Positions 19,046 through 27,575 of a stretch of 64,000 nt of DNA are shown piece by piece (position 1 is the stretch's first letter; each line of letters opens with the position of its first letter). The notes beneath the pieces are model-generated. The model saw nothing but the letters and a program-made list of their open reading frames with translations, had not been told where the DNA came from and searched no databases. This stretch comes from Deltaproteobacteria bacterium (GTDB lineage: Bacteria > Desulfobacterota > Desulfobacteria > C00003060): positions 1 through 64,000 of the forward strand of contig DAOUWN010000001.1 in the NCBI GenBank assembly GCA_030667105.1, written 5' to 3'. A program made the position numbers and the translations under genes.

Positions 19046-19483
19046 CTACACCTTGATCGCTTGTTTCATAAGTTTGTTAATCTGTTCTAGTCCATTGATC
19101 GCCTGCCTGTTTTGCCAGTCATAAGGCATGAAAAACAGCGACTGATCAAACAATGTTCGCGCTTCGTGTATGCTGCCGACCTTGATTTTCAGCGTCGCCA
19201 GGCCGTTCAGGACATGATAAATCCTGCCCATGCCGTCATACCTTGCGGCCGCCTCTTCCATGTAGCGCAATGCCTGAAAGTGATTGCCTTTCGAATCGTG
19301 ATATTGCGCGGCCATATACAGGTAAATGCCGTTGGGATGAAACCGGACAGCCCGCTCAAGGGACTTAATGTCATCATAGTTTTTGTGCTGCTTATAGGCA
19401 TAAATGGAGGCCAAGAAAGGCGCCATCCCATAGATCGTAAAGACCAGAAGCATCACGGTTATGCCAATCTTGACTAGGAACAT
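19046..19483 (-). CDS. Membrane-anchored TPR-like protein of the O-antigen cassette
   Basis: About 145 residues from the ATG at 19483, overlapping the preceding ORF by 10 nt. One N-terminal membrane segment (IGITVMLLVFTIYGMAPFLA) is followed by tetratricopeptide-like helices (LERAVRFHPNGIYLYMAAQY, FQALRYMEEAAARYDGMG, HEARTLFDQSLFFMPYDWQ). In many bacterial O-antigen ligases and polymerases a TPR region is fused at the C-terminus. Here it is a separate ORF right after the polymerase-like pair. Confidence 0.65.
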   Translation of the reverse strand: MFLVKIGITVMLLVFTIYGMAPFLASIYAYKQHKNYDDIKSLERAVRFHPNGIYLYMAAQYHDSKGNHFQALRYMEEAAARYDGMGRIYHVLNGLATLKIKVGSIHEARTLFDQSLFFMPYDWQNRQAINGLEQINKLMKQAIKV

Positions 19484-20070
19484 ATCAACCCCGCTATCAC
19501 CCACATAAACAGTCCGGGCGCGGCATCTCGCATGGGATACGTTGTCAGGGCAACCGCCAGGCTAGAAACAAGGGCAGCTCCAAGAAATGGCTCGGTGCAA
19601 TTCCAAAGAGCCATGGCAAAGATCATAAAGCAAAGTCCAAAACCAACAATGCCCAACTCAACAAGCTCTTCGGCCCAATCGTTATGAGTTCTTTCGGCCA
19701 CGGGCGCCGGGAAATAATCCGGATCCAGGTATTTGCCGTCCGTCTCCTGGTCGAGTTCAGCGGCGACCCTCGGCCAAAGCAGCGGCCACGAGTTGATGCC
19801 ATGGCCGAAAAAAGGGCGGCTTTTGATCATCTTCCGGGCGGCTATCAAGAACTTCACCCTCTGGATCGCGGTGTTGCTGGCAAAAAGTCCAGGTTTCACA
19901 GGCCCCGGGCCAGTAATGAACTTGGCCTTCCCCTCGCATTTAGGGCACTCAGAGCCCTTCATCTGCCCGCCTTCCTGCTTTTGGCCGATGATACCGGAAC
20001 CGCGACACCGACTGCACGGTTCTGCCGGTTGCCGATAGTAGTATTTTTCTAAAAAGCCAAGTATAGACAT
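19474..20070 (-). CDS. O-antigen ligase/polymerase-like protein, C-terminal half with DnaJ-type zinc finger
   Basis: A 198-residue ORF. Residues 16-48 contain CSRCRGSG and CPKCEGKA, a CxxCxGxG zinc finger unusual for this family. Residues 64-100 read RVKFLIAARKMIKSRPFFGH then GINSW, and RTHNDWAEELVELGIVGFG carries the conserved His-Asn of the Wzy_C/WaaL periplasmic loop. Two or three membrane segments close the protein. It is probably the second half of the enzyme begun at 20687; a minus-one shift would join them. Confidence 0.75.
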   Translation of the reverse strand: MSILGFLEKYYYRQPAEPCSRCRGSGIIGQKQEGGQMKGSECPKCEGKAKFITGPGPVKPGLFASNTAIQRVKFLIAARKMIKSRPFFGHGINSWPLLWPRVAAELDQETDGKYLDPDYFPAPVAERTHNDWAEELVELGIVGFGLCFMIFAMALWNCTEPFLGAALVSSLAVALTTYPMRDAAPGLFMWVIAGLICS

Positions 20071-20687
20071 GCCGCCAAAAACCCCACGTATGCAGATCGA
20101 GATTTAGAGTGAAGTACGCCGAGAAAAGCAAGTCCTGCCACAACCAGGACTGCGATCATTTCCCAACCCCAACTTAAAGAGCCCATAATATGTAAAGCCA
20201 CGAACAGTCCGGGCAGATACACCGCCCCGGCCTTCCAGGCATTTCCCATTGATCCGTAGGCCTTCCTGGATTTTGTGTATCGCTTGGCCATCTCCGGGTG
20301 AGGCCTGAACCATCGATAAAATCCCCAAAAAGCCGAGACGCCAACAGCAAGCGCGATCACCTTTGATGTCAGTGCGTCAAAAGGAGGCTTCGCGTTGTAT
20401 GCCACCAGAAAGAAGAAAACAAACGAGGCCTTCTGGAACAACCCCTCTACGGCTATGCGCTTATTGGCCGTCCAGGTGATAGAAGCGCAGGCGTACAGCA
20501 GATAGACAATAGCTAACTGGCAGGGCAGGGGAGTCACATCAAGGCCAGCCCAAACAGACCACGCAGCTCCCAGGCCCGCGCACAGGATCAGGGCCGTCTC
20601 CTTGGGACACTCATACATCATGTAGGACTTCCTGTAGAGGCCCAGAACCGTCAAGATGATCGCTGCGTAGAGAGTGAGTATGATCAT
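20049..20687 (-). CDS. O-antigen ligase/polymerase-like membrane protein, N-terminal half
   Basis: About 212 residues from the ATG at 20687 (GGAGA site, TGATG overlap with the upstream stop). Six or seven hydrophobic segments alternate with short loops, including the ASITWTANKRIAVEGLFQKA loop typical of Wzy/WaaL-family proteins. It ends GCT TTT TAG inside the start of the next ORF. Five consecutive T allow UUU-on-UUU slippage into UUA GAA of the downstream frame. Either a programmed frameshift or a split enzyme is likely. Confidence 0.75.
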   Translation of the reverse strand: MIILTLYAAIILTVLGLYRKSYMMYECPKETALILCAGLGAAWSVWAGLDVTPLPCQLAIVYLLYACASITWTANKRIAVEGLFQKASFVFFFLVAYNAKPPFDALTSKVIALAVGVSAFWGFYRWFRPHPEMAKRYTKSRKAYGSMGNAWKAGAVYLPGLFVALHIMGSLSWGWEMIAVLVVAGLAFLGVLHSKSRSAYVGFLAACLYLAF

Positions 20688-21004
20688 CAGTTTCTCCAGT
20701 TGACCCAATTGTAACGATCCCGATAACTATCCGTTACCCTGGACGCGGCCCGCGTACTCTTCGTATGCGCCCGGCACTCCCTCGTACACTTTGACAGGTC
20801 GGGTTCCCCGCCGTAGTCCCCAAGGGCGTCTGTCTCCGCGCCGCACTCCATGCACTTGTGAACCTTGACCTCCTCGGTCACAATCTTGGCATTGTCATTG
20901 ACTCCGGCCCGCTGTTGGCGCATCGGCCAAAATTTCTGATAGCCGGACAGATCTACACTACGCTTTTTTGCAAGACTCCGGTGCGATGTTGCCGTTCTAC
21001 CCAT
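20687..21004 (-). CDS. Small zinc-binding protein in the glycan cassette
   Basis: 105 residues from the ATG at 21004, overlapping the upstream stop by 8 nt. Residues 48-78 contain CMECGAETDAL and CTRECRAH, possible zinc ligands; the rest is basic. No family was recognised. Confidence 0.6.
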   Translation of the reverse strand: MGRTATSHRSLAKKRSVDLSGYQKFWPMRQQRAGVNDNAKIVTEEVKVHKCMECGAETDALGDYGGEPDLSKCTRECRAHTKSTRAASRVTDSYRDRYNWVNWRN

Positions 21005-21785
21005 GAATCGACATTCCTCCAATTCCGCAAATCGCCGCCACAAAATACAGAAAAATCACGGCTTGTCTTTTCCCGAAAAGCTGCCGTGCCAAAAGATGAG
21101 ACACATGGTCCCGGCCACCCTTCCACGGGGGCCTTTTGCGAAAAGCGCGAGTCACCGTGACCATGGACGTATCAAAAAGTGGCACCGCAAGAATGAGCAT
21201 GGTCACAACGGGCGCAATGGAAACAGATGATCGCATGGGCAAAAGGGCTAAAATTAGCCCGACAAGCAGGCTGCCGCTATCCCCCATGTAAATACTCGCG
21301 GGTTGATAGTTGAACAAAAGAAACCCGGCCAGGGCTCCGCAAAGCATCAGTGCCAAAACATCCCCGGTAATTGAGTAAAAAAACCCTCCGGCAATAATTC
21401 CCAAACCTGCGGCCAGGCCGTCCATGTTGTCGCTCAAATTCAGGGCGTTCATCATGCCCACGATCCAGAAAATAGTGAGGCCAACGTCCATGCAAACATT
21501 CTGGGTCCAATGAAGCCGGTATCCAAACATGATTAAAAAGCTGGCGATTAAGAGTTCCGGGATGATCTTTTTTATGGGCTTCAGATTACAGATATCGTCA
21601 GTGGCGCCAAGGACCCATGCCAAAAGCAAAAGGCAAGCAAGCGTCCATTCTGTAAAAAACAGGAGCACCACAACAGCCAGGGCAATCGCAAGCCCACCTC
21701 CCTGTGAAATCTTAGTTGCTCGACAACTGAACTCGCTCAAGAGCCGGGTGGCTAATAGGCTGATTGCGAAAGAAAGCCACAACAT
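20997..21785 (-). CDS. Polyprenyl-phosphate sugar-1-phosphate transferase (MraY/WecA-like)
   Basis: About 262 residues; ATG 21785 or GTG 21788, with GGAGG 9-12 bases upstream. It overlaps the epimerase by about 74 nt. Family motifs are visible: GATDDICNLKP (acidic motif I), MMNALNLSDNMDGLAAG (motif II), IYMGDSGSLLVG (motif III) and GGRDHVSHLL (His-box). Around nine membrane segments are present. These enzymes load GlcNAc-1-P or a similar sugar phosphate on undecaprenyl phosphate to prime O-antigen or teichoic acid synthesis at the inner membrane. Confidence 0.88.
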   Translation of the reverse strand: MLWLSFAISLLATRLLSEFSCRATKISQGGGLAIALAVVVLLFFTEWTLACLLLLAWVLGATDDICNLKPIKKIIPELLIASFLIMFGYRLHWTQNVCMDVGLTIFWIVGMMNALNLSDNMDGLAAGLGIIAGGFFYSITGDVLALMLCGALAGFLLFNYQPASIYMGDSGSLLVGLILALLPMRSSVSIAPVVTMLILAVPLFDTSMVTVTRAFRKRPPWKGGRDHVSHLLARQLFGKRQAVIFLYFVAAICGIGGMSIHG

Positions 21786-22692
21786 CACGAATCGATTCCT
21801 CCAATGTGATCTTCGGTTGAAATTCAATGAACTTCTTGATCTTGTCTGTATTCGGAGATCCCCGATGGTTATCTCCGAATCTGTCACCATAAGGAAAATC
21901 CACGATCTGAACGGGAGAGCTTGACCCCGCGATTTTCCTGACCATGTTCGCCAGGTCCAGGATTGAGATTCGCCGTGTCCCGCCGACATTAAAAACCTCG
22001 CCCACAGCCGTTTGGGTATCCATAAGGGCCATAAGTGCGGAAACCATATCTCTCACGTCTATGAACGTGCGCTTTTGGTCACCCTCTCCATAAACAGTGA
22101 TCGTCTCACCGGAAAGGGCCTGGGACACGAACCCGGGAACGACCATGCCATATTTTGACAATTGCCTGGGGCCGATAGTGTTGAAAAGACGCGCGACAAC
22201 GACCTGCAGGCCGAGTTGGGCATGAAGAGCAAAAGCAATGTGCTCCCCGGCCAGCTTGCTCAAGCCGTACACGGAACGGTAGTTTTCCGTAACCGGATGG
22301 ACCCTCGACGTGGCCCACTCTATGCACTCCTGACACCCTGAGTCCCCGTACACTTCGGACGATGAAGCAAAAAGCACTTTCTTTGCCCTAATGGCGGCGT
22401 TTTTCAAAACGCTATCCGTGCCAAGAATGTTCGTATCCAGGGTTTTTAGCGGATCCGTGTAGACGTTGCTCACGCCGACAACGGCAGCCAGATGATAAAC
22501 CTGGTCGCATTCATCCATAATCTCGCCAACAAGCACCGAGTCAAGGATGCCTCCTTTGACGATTTTGGATCCAAAGGGCCACTTGCCGGTGGAATAGTCG
22601 TCAAGAACGGTCACATGGTCCCCTCGCGCCATCAAGGCCTCAACCAAGTGGCTTCCAATGAAGCCGGCGCCGCCTGTGACAAGAATCTTCAT
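21712..22692 (-). CDS. NAD-dependent sugar epimerase/dehydratase (SDR, GalE-like)
   Basis: 326 residues from the ATG at 22692, overlapping the GT stop as ATGA. GGAGFIGSHL is the Rossmann NAD-binding motif, SSSEVYGDSG the catalytic Ser region and YGLSKLAGE the YxxxK pair. The C-terminal half shows the substrate-binding segments YGEGDQKRTFIDVRDM and EVFNVGG. It converts a nucleotide sugar (GalE, UDP-glucuronate or similar; the exact substrate is unknown) and probably feeds the neighbouring transferase. Confidence 0.9.
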   Translation of the reverse strand: MKILVTGGAGFIGSHLVEALMARGDHVTVLDDYSTGKWPFGSKIVKGGILDSVLVGEIMDECDQVYHLAAVVGVSNVYTDPLKTLDTNILGTDSVLKNAAIRAKKVLFASSSEVYGDSGCQECIEWATSRVHPVTENYRSVYGLSKLAGEHIAFALHAQLGLQVVVARLFNTIGPRQLSKYGMVVPGFVSQALSGETITVYGEGDQKRTFIDVRDMVSALMALMDTQTAVGEVFNVGGTRRISILDLANMVRKIAGSSSPVQIVDFPYGDRFGDNHRGSPNTDKIKKFIEFQPKITLEESIRDVVAFFRNQPISHPALERVQLSSN

Positions 22693-23696
22693 GCCATACA
22701 CTCCCGGTAGAGTTTCATCGTCTCGGACCTGAGGCCATCTGCGCTATGAAGTTGTAAGGTCTCAATGTTCGACAGATCCAGAACGTCATTAACACCGCCA
22801 ACGGGAGGCCTCCAAAGAACCGGGCAACCGCTCAGCTTAGCCTCGACAATGGTGGCCGGGACCCCCTCGTTTCGGGATGTCAGCACAAGGGCGTTAATCG
22901 CCTTGTAAACAAGCTCGATGTCATCTCGCCAAGGCTCCCAATGGATCCAATCGGGAATCTTTTCGCGGTCCGGTCCGTCTCCTACAACGACAAACCAGTA
23001 ACGGTAATATTTATAATATTTGGCACAAAATTGGATAAAGCCGTCCACGTTCTTAACGGGAACAAGCCTTCCAACGAAACCGAATATTTGTCTATCCTTG
23101 GGCCATCCAAGTCGCTTCCTGGCCTCTTTTTGGGAAATATTGTTGTCGAACTTGCTCAGATCGTAGCCGTCCCGAATGACCACGATCTTTTTCCGGTGCC
23201 CAATGTATGAAGCGATCTCTTCCTTTTGAGAAGGAGAAATCGCAATTATCCGGGTTGTGATGTAACCAAGAAGATGTTCGAGGATCCTAAAACACCAGGT
23301 CTTGAGGAAACCCCAATAACCGTAAAGGGTGTGGCCATGAAACGTGTGAATCCTGACAGGTACCCGAGCGATCCAGGCCGCGATCCGGCCCAGAAAACCG
23401 GCTTTAGAGGTATGGGTATGAACGATATCCGGCTTGAACTTGATAAGCCGCCAAATGATACAAAAAAGAGCTGTCAGGTCATCAAGGAAATGAATTTCTC
23501 TCTGAAGGGGCACATACGCATGATTAACGGCAGGAATACCCATATTTCCTTCCCTATCGTCTGGCATGCCACAAAGAACGAGATAATCAACTGGCATCTT
23601 CGATAACTCCTGGACCTGTCTCGCGGGACCGCCTATATTTAATCTAGTGGCGATCCTACAGACCTTCAGCTTTTCAGGTGTTTTTCCCTTGCGCAT
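22689..23696 (-). CDS. Glycosyltransferase family 4
   Basis: 335 residues with GT-B architecture. The N-terminal acceptor domain carries RLNIGGPARQVQEL, DIVHTHTSKAGFLGRIAA and HTFHGHTL. The C-terminal donor domain starts near residue 195 (FGFVGRLVPVKNVDGFI) and contains VVVGDGPDREKI and RNEGVPATIVEAKLSGCPVL (E-x7-E type). It is cytoplasmic and probably adds a sugar to the undecaprenyl-linked intermediate made by the 20997 product. Confidence 0.9.
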   Translation of the reverse strand: MRKGKTPEKLKVCRIATRLNIGGPARQVQELSKMPVDYLVLCGMPDDREGNMGIPAVNHAYVPLQREIHFLDDLTALFCIIWRLIKFKPDIVHTHTSKAGFLGRIAAWIARVPVRIHTFHGHTLYGYWGFLKTWCFRILEHLLGYITTRIIAISPSQKEEIASYIGHRKKIVVIRDGYDLSKFDNNISQKEARKRLGWPKDRQIFGFVGRLVPVKNVDGFIQFCAKYYKYYRYWFVVVGDGPDREKIPDWIHWEPWRDDIELVYKAINALVLTSRNEGVPATIVEAKLSGCPVLWRPPVGGVNDVLDLSNIETLQLHSADGLRSETMKLYRECMA

Positions 23697-23809
23697 TTCT
23701 CAACGATCCTTCGAATCTCGGTATCGTTCTTCCCCTTGAGGTCTTTTTCCGTGCGCCTGCTCATCAGGATCTTCTGCTTCCTCGTCAATTTCTTGACTTG
23801 TTTACCCAT
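23666..23809 (-). CDS. 47-residue basic peptide
   Basis: The ATG at 23809 lies in the last 8 nt of the extended terminase frame (ATGGGTAA) with AAAGGAC upstream. The product is Lys/Arg-rich and helical (KKLTRKQKILMSRRTEKDLK). Its overlap with the downstream terminase stop supports the terminase gene ending at 23802. Function is unknown. Confidence 0.65.
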   Translation of the reverse strand: MGKQVKKLTRKQKILMSRRTEKDLKGKNDTEIRRIVEKCAREKHLKS

Positions 23810-25232
23810 AAGTCCTTTGCTTGCTTGGCATGCTCGGCCCGAAACCCCTGGCCGCATAGCTCCCGGCCCTCTTTTGCATTATCTTCTTTGGCACCCTCGG
23901 CAATTTCGGCCGCTGGATAATCGGCAGCATAATCGCGCATCCGTACCCGAAAGCGTCTCCGGGGTGTGAATGTTTATTTTTTTGCGGCTTATTCTTAACC
24001 ACATTGCCCGAATTATCTTTCTTGTAGTGCCAGCCACCCTTCAGCGCCCGCCGAAGCAGATGATTAGTCTTTCAGATATAAACGGCAGGAAGCCCGTCCG
24101 GAGCGTATGTAAGAGCATGCTGGACGGCCTCTTTTCTCAGGTTCCACTTGTCCGGCCCCGGCTCGAACCGGCAGCCCAAAAGATTCTCGACAACACTGGC
24201 CGTGGTAATACTGGTATTGCTCTGATCCGGCACAAGCATGGAGCGGTCCCCGATATCCCTCCAGTTGCTAACCTTGTCCCTCCACTTCGGGCTCTCAAGC
24301 AAAGGAAGACAGGAGCTTTCAATCAACTGCTTCATACCGATGCCATCGCCATAAAGCGTATCCGTAAAAAACAGCCGACCGTTCGGATAGATCTGGCCAA
24401 GCAAAATACAGGGATGGTGCCAGGCGTCATAAAACCGGAATCCCCTGAGCCCGGGCAGCACTTCCAGCGGCTCCTTGCTTACATGGGTCGACTCCTTAAA
24501 TGCTTGAGCAACCGCTATTCCCGGCTGCAGGAACGAAAATTCCCCCTCGACATACCGCTGGTACAACTCGGGATCCCCGGCCAAGGCCGCCGCGTTCACC
24601 TGGCGCTGTTTTTCCCCAAGAAATGAGTTCTCGCCCTTCGGGATCGTAAATACTTCTTTGCGAACTAGCGGAAACCGTGAATCAAAATCCGGTGCCTCTA
24701 TAAGCCTCTTGAACGTCCAATGCTCCTCGTCGGCCGGGTTCATACTGACCATGACGAGCGGTGGTATGTTCCCTCTGGTACTTCGACTGAGAGAAAAATT
24801 AAAGACGGGCTCCGCAAGCCCCGCATTCTCCTTGTAGATAATCGGCGCCGGCTCTTCCAACCAGAATATCGAAACGCCTACCATGCCCTGAAGTCTCGAC
24901 ATGGCCGCGGCATCATCGATACCAAGACAAAATCCCTCGATCTTCGGGTTGCTCTTAATCTCGAACTGACGATCCCCGTCAAAAAACCGCACCCGGTTGC
25001 CCAAAGCCTCTTTCATCGTCAGCTTGACCGAGATCTTGATGTTCTCCAAAGTGTCCCGGATAACGCACATCCTGCACGGCACACCATGCTTTGCCGCATG
25101 ATAAAGAGCCTTGATCACCACTCCCCATGATTTTCCCTCTCCGAACGGCCCGATCAACGCACAAACATCGGCAGTGGATAAAACAAACCTTTGAATCGTT
25201 TCACTTATCCGAAAATCCAGTGAAGTAGCCAT
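23802..25232 (-). CDS. terL: Terminase large subunit, interrupted by an in-frame UGA codon
   Basis: The ATPase half shows the Walker A-like GPFGEGKSWG near residue 28 and the Walker B-like VSIFWLEEPAP. The nuclease half has FRFYDAWHHP and WRDIGDRSM acidic residues. A TGA at 24074-24072 ends the first 386 codons. The same frame then continues with terminase-like sequence (LKGGWHYKKD, HSHPGDAFGYGCAI) to TAG/TAA at 23802, where the next gene overlaps by 8 nt as elsewhere in the operon. The HPGDAFGYG aspartate is a likely third metal ligand, so the truncated product should lack nuclease activity. Read-through, a recent mutation or a sequence error are all possible. Confidence 0.85.
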
Positions 25233-25237
25233 GCCGC

Positions 25238-25507
25238 CTAAAACTCCCTATACAAAATCGGATTCGCCCCCGCCGTCTCGAAAAATAAAAACGGGTACCG
25301 CAATTTCGCCCGCCTTAACGATATCGGCGCCCAACCAGGTAACCGCCTCAAATCCCCATGACTCAACAGCAACCTCACTACCTGATCGTTCGACAAATAC
25401 GAAACCGCCTGAATCTCCACACCATCCGAAAATACATAAACAAAACCGTCCGCCGCACTCTCCAAAACCGAAATGTCCAAAACTACCTCGTTGGAATAAT
25501 TAACCAT
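25238..25507 (-). CDS. Small protein next to terminase, function unknown
   Basis: 89 residues from the ATG at 25507, overlapping the upstream stop by 8 nt. Alternating beta and helix (VVLDISVLESAADGFVYVFS, SNDQVVRLLLSHGDLRRL). Similar small proteins upstream of terL occur in podoviruses, but no family was recognised. Confidence 0.7.
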   Translation of the reverse strand: MVNYSNEVVLDISVLESAADGFVYVFSDGVEIQAVSYLSNDQVVRLLLSHGDLRRLPGWAPISLRRAKLRYPFLFFETAGANPILYREF

Positions 25508-25682
25508 CTTCGCTAAGCTCCACATTCGGAAAACCAAAATCATAAACAGGCGTAGAACCGGAAATCTGAGTGGTGTCAGGAAAACCAGCTATCAGCCTAC
25601 ACATTTCCGCAACCTCCCGAGTATCGGCCTTCTCAAACATCTCGGTTGTCTCAAGAAATACCAAATCAGGCGAATCAGGCAT
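25500..25682 (-). CDS. 60-residue acidic protein
   Basis: GGAAGTGAGAG precedes the ATG at 25682. Acidic product with a helix (TREVAEMCRLIAGF); its last 8 nt overlap the next gene. Function is unknown. The 138-bp gap upstream (25683-25820) is G-rich on the plus strand and shows no gene. Confidence 0.6.
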   Translation of the reverse strand: MPDSPDLVFLETTEMFEKADTREVAEMCRLIAGFPDTTQISGSTPVYDFGFPNVELSEDG

Positions 25683-25820
25683 CTCTCACTTCCAAGGGGT
25701 GTGGAAAAAGACACGGGTTGGAAAAAGAAAAAAATGTGGGGGAGAGGGGTATGAACCCAGGGGGGAGGGTACCCGATCTTTGCCTTTTCTTCGATCCGGT
25801 TGGCCGTTAGTTGACATAGA

Positions 25821-26303
25821 TCATGGAAATACTGGAACGACTCCACTTTCTGCCCCCCCTGCTCTATGCCAGCGCATGTGCTCTGCCTGGCTTGCGAATA
25901 CCAACAGGTTATCAGGTTCATTGTTGGTATTATCACTGTCTTTATGATGAACAACGTGCTCCGATGCCAATAGAAAACCACAACGCTTGACCATTGTACG
26001 AGCATTTCTCTGGCCCTGCCTGTTGGCGTTATAGTCGGGATTGTCGATAGAAGCATAATAGTGATCTGAGCAACAATAATGCTTGCGACTGCGCCGTGCG
26101 CGCTCTCTGGGCTTCTCAAAGGCTTTGCCGCAATAATCACATACGACCTGCTGTATTGTCTTGCCGGTGTCAATGTCACGCCTTCTTAGGTACACACGGA
26201 CAGCCTGCCTGGTTACGCCAAAGTAATCGCCTATCATCTGAAGCGAATACATATCCTTTTGCCAGAGATCAATTGCCAGTTCGTTTACGATTGCCTTACG
26301 CAT
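25821..26303 (-). CDS. HNH homing endonuclease between TerS and TerL
   Basis: 160 residues from the ATG at 26303 (GGAGATGTG site). Residues 1-50 are a helix-turn-helix (MIGDYFGVTRQAVRVYLRRR). CDYCGKAFEKP with a paired YCCSDH follows, then an HNH core: ASEHVVHHKDSDNTNNEPDN and QAEHMRWHR. It splits the terminase pair, a common target of homing endonucleases, and has its own promoter-like sequence. Confidence 0.88.
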   Translation of the reverse strand: MRKAIVNELAIDLWQKDMYSLQMIGDYFGVTRQAVRVYLRRRDIDTGKTIQQVVCDYCGKAFEKPRERARRSRKHYCCSDHYYASIDNPDYNANRQGQRNARTMVKRCGFLLASEHVVHHKDSDNTNNEPDNLLVFASQAEHMRWHRAGGAESGVVPVFP

Positions 26304-26328
26304 GTCACATCTCCAATGATTTTTGGTA

Positions 26329-26357
26329 GTTGTAACATTATTAAAAGGCAAAGTCAA
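26329..26357 (-). promoter_or_regulatory. Sigma70-like promoter for the HNH gene
   Basis: Minus-strand TTGACT (26357-26352) and TACAAC (26334-26329) are 17 nt apart, about 25 nt before the HNH start. The 158 bp between the HNH and TerS genes (26361-26515) are AT-rich and otherwise appear empty. Confidence 0.55.
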
Positions 26358-26515
26358 CATAATCTACGTCTTATAATAACTATTATGAATCCCTTTTTTG
26401 CAATACACACAACTAACCTTATCAAAAATGCCTGATACCGTTAGTTATCACGAGAAAAGCCCCTCTGAAAACTGCCTAATAATCTTGCCTCTTACATGGC
26501 CGCCAGTGCCCATAA

Positions 26516-27007
26516 TTAGCTCTTATCGCCTGATATCGAGATTGGGTATAGATTTGCGCCTTGGGAGGCCTTTTTATCCTCTGTCTCGACCTCGCCCTCC
26601 TTGGAGACCAGGATTCTGATCTGAGCGCCTGCGTCGCCATCGAAATCCTTGGCCTTGAGAATGCCCTTGGCCTCTCCAACCGTCTTCAACCAGGTATTCA
26701 TGTCCTTCAGGCTGCGCTTGGCTTTCACGTGTCTTTCAAGCCAAATGACATTCCTGACCCATCTCGAATCAGTCAAACCCGCTTGGTTTAAAAGTTCTTC
26801 CCGGCCTGCCTGGGATTCATACTTTTTTATTATTCTATCTGCTGTTTGGACGAGGGCTGATCTGCGTTTACCTTTATAATTCGCAATTTTAGCGCATTTC
26901 CATTTTGGGATACCGTTCCAATAGAGATTTAGGACGAGTTGTTCTTGAGGTTTGAGATTCTGCCAGGCGTCCAGTGGGGGAGTTGCGTGATCGGTTTGAG
27001 ATTCCAT
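26516..27007 (-). CDS. terS: Terminase small subunit candidate
   Basis: 163 residues. An N-terminal helix-turn-helix-like region (KPQEQLVLNLYWNGIPKWKC, AKIANYKGKRRSALVQTADR) is followed by oligomerisation helices (LTDSRWVRNVIWLERHVKAK, WLKTVGEAKGILKAKDF). The acidic-to-polar C-terminal tail resembles TerS proteins. The position as the first gene of the packaging block supports a DNA-recognition role for pac or cos sites. Confidence 0.75.
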   Translation of the reverse strand: MESQTDHATPPLDAWQNLKPQEQLVLNLYWNGIPKWKCAKIANYKGKRRSALVQTADRIIKKYESQAGREELLNQAGLTDSRWVRNVIWLERHVKAKRSLKDMNTWLKTVGEAKGILKAKDFDGDAGAQIRILVSKEGEVETEDKKASQGANLYPISISGDKS

Positions 27008-27051
27008 ATAAATACCTTATGAGTGGTGTGATAACATCAGGATATCAAGAG

Positions 27052-27080
27052 GAGTTGAATAGAAGTCAACTCTTTTTTTT
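27052..27080 (+). terminator. Rho-independent terminator, plus orientation
   Basis: GAGTTGA (27052-27058) and TCAACTC (27066-27072) form a 7-bp stem followed by eight T. It points toward higher coordinates, so it would stop antisense transcription entering from the packaging genes. On the minus strand the same DNA gives TTGACT, a possible -35 box for TerS, but the -10 is poor. Confidence 0.6.
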
Positions 27081-27165
27081 TAGATACAATACTTAATGGG
27101 GTGCGAAATGGAGGGGTACATAATATGCGGGGATGTTGAAAGTGGCGTATTTTTTTTAAAGGAGG

Positions 27166-27192
27166 GGGCCTCCGTGGGTGAGTCGGAGGCCC
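27166..27192. other. Strong 9-bp hairpin in the gap before the packaging operon
   Basis: GGGCCTCCG and CGGAGGCCC flank a 9-base loop. Neither side has a U-run, so it is not a classic terminator; it may be a transcript-end, processing or protein-binding element. It separates the early/middle genes ending at 27241 from TerS. The 233-bp gap contains this hairpin and the plus-strand terminator and no evident gene. Confidence 0.5.
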
Positions 27193-27240
27193 TATTTGGT
27201 GGGTGGTGGACGGTATGGGGATACCGTGGCGGGAGTTATG

Positions 27241-27519
27241 TTAGATCCAGTTTGGATTAATGGCGTTTTCTTGTTCTCGTTGGGGATAAATTGCTATGTG
27301 ATGATCGTCGTCACCTGCGCCATTGGTTGTAATGAGGACCCTAACTTCGCCTTGTGTTTTGATATCGCTTTGCAAACCCACAACAATGCCGATCAAGATA
27401 TCGGCCAAGACGCGAATTTCTTTGTATTCGTCCCAGTCCCCCGCGAGTTCTACGGCAAGCTGAATGCTTTGTGGGTTCTGGCTTTCATATGCGGCGTCTA
27501 TGGTAATAATGTTTCGCAT
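27241..27519 (-). CDS. Small protein, function unknown
   Basis: 92 residues, AAAGGAG site before the ATG at 27519. Alpha/beta pattern (RNIITIDAAYESQNPQSIQL, VRVLITTNGAGDDDHHIAIY). It is the last gene of its operon before the hairpin region. No family was recognised. Confidence 0.7.
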   Translation of the reverse strand: MRNIITIDAAYESQNPQSIQLAVELAGDWDEYKEIRVLADILIGIVVGLQSDIKTQGEVRVLITTNGAGDDDHHIAIYPQREQENAINPNWI

Positions 27520-27575
27520 AATATAATCACTCTCCTTTCTTGCGCATTCTCACGCCAGAATTTGGCGTGGAGATG

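Noticed and set aside
24072..24074. Genome-wide reassignment of UGA
   Set aside because: Several genes clearly end in UGA with overlapping downstream starts, so UGA is used as stop elsewhere.
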